A DNA stretch of 64,000 nt, from assembly GCA_030693515.1 (NCBI GenBank), contig JAUYAK010000003.1, forward strand, positions 1 to 64,000, given 5' to 3'. The notes beneath the pieces are model-generated. The model saw nothing but the letters and a program-made list of their open reading frames with translations, was not told the DNA's origin and ran no database searches. This document shows, piece after piece, positions 60,499 to 64,000 of this stretch (position 1 is its first letter; each line of letters opens with the position of its first letter). The position numbers and the translations under genes were made by a program. Source of the stretch: Opitutaceae bacterium (lineage in GTDB: Bacteria > Verrucomicrobiota > Verrucomicrobiia > Opitutales > Opitutaceae).

Positions 60499-61158
60499 AT
60501 GAGCAATCCAAACGCTGGCGGCGACCCGAACAACGAGTGGGAAGATCGCGGTGATGTGGCGTGGAACGAATTCGACTGGGAGCGCTACCTGCGCGAGCAG
60601 GACGCCGAGGTGGATCGCTACGTGCAGTTCTATGAAGCGTGCAAGGATCCCGCCACCCGGATCGACGATGTCGCCGAGCGGATGGAGTGGGGCGAGGCCG
60701 GCTGGGTGGAGGAAGACGAGGCCGACGACGAGGAGGAGGACGACGACGACGATGTCTACACGCTCCACAAGAATCCAATCTACATCGCGACCAAGGGTAT
60801 CTATCTGGTCCTGACCCGCTCATGGCGGAAACTCGCCGACGATCCCGCCCGCGTGCCGCCGTCGCTAGCGCTGGCGCTGTTCGATTCGTTCCAACGCGGT
60901 CAGGACCTCGCCATGCAGGCCGTCCATGCGCTCGACTTTGGCGACTACGCGATGGCCGTGAGCCTCTTCAAGCGGGCGCTGAGCGCGCTCAACGCCTCCT
61001 TTGCGCTCATCAACGCGGATGCGGTGGGCCGTCTGCCGCAGTTGAGCGCGTGGCGCGAGGAAGCCCAGCCCCGTTTCTTCGACTTGCGCGAGGTCTGGCT
61101 GCGCGTGATCGCCGAGTGCCGCGAGGAACTCGAGCGCCCGATCGACGAGGAGGAGTGA
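60499..61158 (+). CDS. Acidic hypothetical protein
   Basis: 219 residues from ATG 60499. Residues ~1-45 are polar (EDRGDVAWNEFDWERYLREQ) and ~70-95 extremely acidic (EEDEADDEEEDDDDD). The rest is helical with SLALALFDSFQRGQDLAMQAV and YAMAVSLFKRALSALNASF, TPR-like in feel. No signal peptide; no named family recognised. Same strand as the GT9 gene and the transporter that follows. Confidence 0.65.
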   Translation: MSNPNAGGDPNNEWEDRGDVAWNEFDWERYLREQDAEVDRYVQFYEACKDPATRIDDVAERMEWGEAGWVEEDEADDEEEDDDDDVYTLHKNPIYIATKGIYLVLTRSWRKLADDPARVPPSLALALFDSFQRGQDLAMQAVHALDFGDYAMAVSLFKRALSALNASFALINADAVGRLPQLSAWREEAQPRFFDLREVWLRVIAECREELERPIDEEE

Positions 61159-61300
61159 GGTTGGCGCCGGACCGGGCGCAGTGGATCAGTCGAATCCGAT
61201 CAGACCTGTGGCAGCGGGTTTATCCCGCCGCAAAACTGATAGACGACCGGACCCGGCGGCGGCTTGACCGAGCCGCGACGCCGCCCCAGCGTTCGCGCGC

Positions 61301-62632
61301 ATGTCCCCACCCCGCGACGCGCCCACGAGCATTCGTGGCGCCCTCAGGTTCATCGGCCCCGGCCTGATTCTCACCGCTTCGATCGTCGGCTCTGGCGAGC
61401 TCATCGTGACCCCCAAGCTCGCGGGCGAGGTCGGCTTCGATCTGCTGTGGCTGATCATCTTTGGCTGCATCGTGAAGGTCTTCGTCCAGATCGAGATTGG
61501 GCGCTTCACGCTCGCGCACCAGAAGACGCCGCTCGTGGCCTTCAACGAGGTGCCCGGCCCGCGCGCCCGGGTATCATGGCTCGTGTGGCTTTGGCTGCTG
61601 ATGTTTATCTGCTCCATCAGCCAGATGGGCGGCATCGTGGGCGGCGTGGCCGAGACGCTCGCGGCCGGGGGCTGGCAGGTGCCCAAGCCCCTGCTTGCGC
61701 TCGGGGTGGGCGTCTCCTGCGCCGTGCTGCTCGTGATTGGCAGCTACAAGTGGATCGAGATCAGCTCCACCGCGATGGTCGCGGGCTTCACGATCGCGAC
61801 GTTTGTCGCGGTGGGTGCGCTGCAGTGGACCGGCTTTCGGATCGAGCCGGCGGATATCGCGCGCGGCCTGAGTTTCCGGCTGCCGGACAATTTTGCCACG
61901 GCGTTTGCCGCTCTGGGCATTATCGGCGTCGGCGCCTCCGAGCTAATTTACTATCCCTACTGGTGCCTGGAAAAAGGCTACGCCGCCAATACCGGCAAGC
62001 CCGATGGCAGCGCCGCGTGGTTCGACCGCGCGCGGGGCTGGATGCGCGTGATGCGCATCGACGCGTGGTTCTCGCTGTGCATTTACCTTTCGGCGACGGT
62101 GGCCTTCTACCTCCTCGGCGCGGCGGTGCTGCATTCGCAGAAGATGAAAGTCACGGACAAGGGCATGATCGACACGCTCGCGCAGCTGTTCCTCGGGAGC
62201 CTCGGTTCGTGGAGCCTCTGGATGTTTCTCACCGGGGCCTTCTTCGTGCTCTTCTCGACGGCGTTTGCGGCTTCGGCGGCCAACGCCCGGCTCGCGGCGG
62301 ATGCAATCGGAGTCTTCGGCCTCAAGAAATACCGCGACGACGCCGACCGCGGGTGGTGGGTGAAATTCTTCAGCGCGGGCCTGCCCCTCTACGCGGCGGC
62401 GCTCTACATGATCTGGCCGAAGCCCGTGGCGCTCGTCTTCATCGGCGGCGTGGGCCAGGGCATCCTGCTGCCTTTCCTCGGGCTGGCCGCGTTGCACTTC
62501 CGCTATCACCGCACCGATCCGGAGCTGCGGCCGGGCCATGGGTGGACGGTCACGCTCTGGGTGGCGGTGGCGGCGCTGATGCTCGGCGGCGTCTATCAGG
62601 TCTGGGACTTGGTCGGACCATGGATGAGATAA
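61301..62632 (+). CDS. Nramp-related membrane transporter with non-canonical metal site
   Basis: 443 residues with about eleven hydrophobic segments and the overall layout of the Nramp/LeuT-fold family (FIGPGLILTASIVGSGELIV in TM1, GIIGVGASELIYYPYWCLEKG in TM6). Canonical Nramp metal-binding residues are missing: the TM1 DPGN motif is GSGE, and the TM6 MPH-type motif is absent, with GASEL in the region. It may therefore carry a different cation or another substrate, as seen in divergent Nramp-related clades; the substrate is not predictable here. Confidence 0.8.
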   Translation: MSPPRDAPTSIRGALRFIGPGLILTASIVGSGELIVTPKLAGEVGFDLLWLIIFGCIVKVFVQIEIGRFTLAHQKTPLVAFNEVPGPRARVSWLVWLWLLMFICSISQMGGIVGGVAETLAAGGWQVPKPLLALGVGVSCAVLLVIGSYKWIEISSTAMVAGFTIATFVAVGALQWTGFRIEPADIARGLSFRLPDNFATAFAALGIIGVGASELIYYPYWCLEKGYAANTGKPDGSAAWFDRARGWMRVMRIDAWFSLCIYLSATVAFYLLGAAVLHSQKMKVTDKGMIDTLAQLFLGSLGSWSLWMFLTGAFFVLFSTAFAASAANARLAADAIGVFGLKKYRDDADRGWWVKFFSAGLPLYAAALYMIWPKPVALVFIGGVGQGILLPFLGLAALHFRYHRTDPELRPGHGWTVTLWVAVAALMLGGVYQVWDLVGPWMR

Positions 62633-62636
62633 CCGC

Positions 62637-64000
62637 TCAGTCCGCCACCATTTCGGTGATGAGCCGGCGATAGGTGGCGCGCGCGTGGTCGTAGGCGGCG
62701 CGCGCATCGGCCAGCTCGGCGGGCTTGATGAAGCGCTCCTTTTGCGACCAGCACTGATCCACGCCGGCGAGGCACCACTCGGCGCTGCGCCGCGAGGCCC
62801 GGATCGGCTTGTCGCCGACGAGAACGAAAATCGGATTCGTGTGCGACGAGGGCAACACGCGCACGGCGATCCAGCTGCTGTGGGTGATGTCGGCGTCAAA
62901 CTCGACGTCGCGCAGCGTGCCGTCGGCGAGGACGTTTTTCCTCGCGACCGGGTAGCCGTTGACGAGCAGCTCGACCGGCACTTCGCGCGTCATGCCGATG
63001 CGGGCCCGTTCAACGTCCCAGTAGGGCTTGGCGTTGGCGGGGCGTTGCTTGATTTCGAGATCGGGCTCGACGGGCAGGTAGGCGGCGACGCGGACACGCG
63101 TGCGGATTTTGCCGGGCCCGGCGAGATGCAGCTCGCTCTCGCGCTCACCCATGCGCGCCGTGGCGCCGACGTGCGTGGCGGCGAAGTCGAGAAGGTGGCT
63201 CTTGCCGTCGCCGACATAGTTGCGGCCGGCCTGGATGCCCTCGCACCACTCCTCGTAGGTCCATTTCTCCGGCAACTTCACGTAGCTGCGGCCGAGGCCG
63301 ACGCGCTCGCCGTAGATGCACGGAAAATCCGTCTCGCCGCTGATGCGCGTGCGGAAGCCGACGTTGAGCGTGTGATACCAGATGTTGAGTTCCCAGAGAT
63401 AAGGCGTGTCCACGGTCGAGATGAAATCGACTGCAGGCACCAGCGCGCCTTCGGGGCCGGGCACGCGGTGCGTGACATCGACGATGTATTCGTTGGCCCC
63501 GATGCCGTTGAAGGGCGGCACGACGTAGTTGGGCAGCTCCGTCGTCGCCATGCGCAGGTCTCCGGAATTCTTGCTATTGGCGGAATCGCGGCTGCCGGGT
63601 GCGAGCGGCTGCAGGCCCCAGCCCGAGTGCGCGGGGCCGACGACCGCGCCCTGGCGCTTGGCCCAGCGCAGCGTGTTGAGGCCGAGGGTGGGCCAGTGCG
63701 CCGTCGAGTCGCCCCCGGGATACATCTGGTCCTTCAGGCGCAGCAGGCAAAGGTGTCCGCTTTGGTGTGACCCGAAGCCGCTCACCTCGATGTCGTAGCG
63801 GAGCACGTAGGGAAACGTGGAGACCTGGTCGTCCACGCCGGTGAAAAATTGCTTCTGGTAATCGAAGCACGGGCCCCACGTGAGGTTGGCGCCGACCTTG
63901 AGATCTTCGCCGAGGCAGTGGCGCATCATATCGGGCGCATGCACGCCTTCGGTCGGATTGGTGTAGTGCGCGCAACCCGCTGCGTGGATGTGGTGGTCGC
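62637..64000 (-). CDS. CehA/McbA-type PHP-domain metallohydrolase, 5' partial
   Basis: The frame runs off the right edge. Beyond the first in-window GTG (63944) it continues as DHHIHAAGCAHYTNPTEG, with an HxH metal motif typical of PHP phosphoesterase-like domains. Downstream: NLTWGPCFDYQKQFF, a GFGSHQSGHLCLL segment, NTLRWAKRQGAVVGPAHSGWG (further metal ligands), and a beta-rich C-terminal part (~300-400 of the visible protein). Related CehA/McbA proteins hydrolyse esters or carbamates, but most are uncharacterised. Signal peptide and true start are outside the window. Confidence 0.75.
   Translation of the reverse strand, partial: DHHIHAAGCAHYTNPTEGVHAPDMMRHCLGEDLKVGANLTWGPCFDYQKQFFTGVDDQVSTFPYVLRYDIEVSGFGSHQSGHLCLLRLKDQMYPGGDSTAHWPTLGLNTLRWAKRQGAVVGPAHSGWGLQPLAPGSRDSANSKNSGDLRMATTELPNYVVPPFNGIGANEYIVDVTHRVPGPEGALVPAVDFISTVDTPYLWELNIWYHTLNVGFRTRISGETDFPCIYGERVGLGRSYVKLPEKWTYEEWCEGIQAGRNYVGDGKSHLLDFAATHVGATARMGERESELHLAGPGKIRTRVRVAAYLPVEPDLEIKQRPANAKPYWDVERARIGMTREVPVELLVNGYPVARKNVLADGTLRDVEFDADITHSSWIAVRVLPSSHTNPIFVLVGDKPIRASRRSAEWCLAGVDQCWSQKERFIKPAELADARAAYDHARATYRRLITEMVAD

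Overview
The window is strongly G+C-rich bacterial DNA. It most likely comes from a verrucomicrobium of the Opitutales/Opitutaceae type; this is inferred from gene content, not from a 16S gene. The pointers are a roughly 50-residue basic protein of the kind used as a PVC-superphylum signature (11627-11782), the DUF1549/DUF1553 + DUF1501 + planctomycete-type cytochrome trio (1-5562), a large carboxypeptidase-regulatory-domain TonB receptor (44653-47667), Bacteroidetes/Verrucomicrobia-style PurF and PurM, and several families of interspersed palindromic repeats.

Layout. 1-5562: three-gene outer-surface cytochrome/DUF1501 locus bracketed by paired REP-like palindromes. 5571-8860: accessory patch with thrH, repeats, a frameshifted membrane gene, and a higB-higA toxin-antitoxin pair with a clear palindromic operator. 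8874-15258: housekeeping (glnS, tRNA-Arg(CCG), DedA-type protein, PVC small basic protein, cutA, rpoZ, smpB, DUF2256 + Fe-S photolyase, small membrane protein). 15296-19396 (minus): purL, with purF and purM at 36626-40262. 19526-36488 (plus): about 17 kb of secreted proteins built from three copies of a two-gene unit, a putative zincin metalloprotease (HExxHxxGxxHH) followed by a protein with a C-terminal discoidin-like domain, with three further exported or membrane proteins between units 1 and 2. 40867-47667: probable sugar-catabolic and uptake operon (OMPDC/hexulose-phosphate-synthase-type decarboxylase, zinc dehydrogenase, SDR, TIM-barrel isomerase, TonB receptor). 47686-53283: response regulator, hipA-like remnant with a MITE-like element, trmL, two exported proteins, DUF4242 protein. 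53391-56799: decayed enolase-superfamily gene and two oligopeptide-type ABC ATPases. 56845-60426: an acyltransferase-glycosyltransferase fusion, hicBA, and a heptosyltransferase-like gene. The end holds an Nramp-related transporter and a PHP/CehA-type metallohydrolase that runs off the window.

Two things stand out. First, the triplicated metalloprotease/discoidin-like locus looks like an undescribed secreted system. Units 1 and 3 have ATGA stop-start overlaps, unit 2 a longer overlap, and the second-gene C-termini of units 2 and 3 are almost identical. Second, palindromic intergenic repeats have entered core genes in frame: three different insertions in purL, one in glnS, and one that appears to supply the N-terminus of an exported cytochrome. 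Without these insertions purL would return to the length of the E. coli enzyme.

Decayed genes are also present: a frameshifted small membrane protein (6886-7199), a frameshift in the third metalloprotease (near 34395), and a multiply frameshifted, internally deleted mandelate-racemase-type gene (53391-54672). The first two are single-base changes in G runs and could be sequencing errors.
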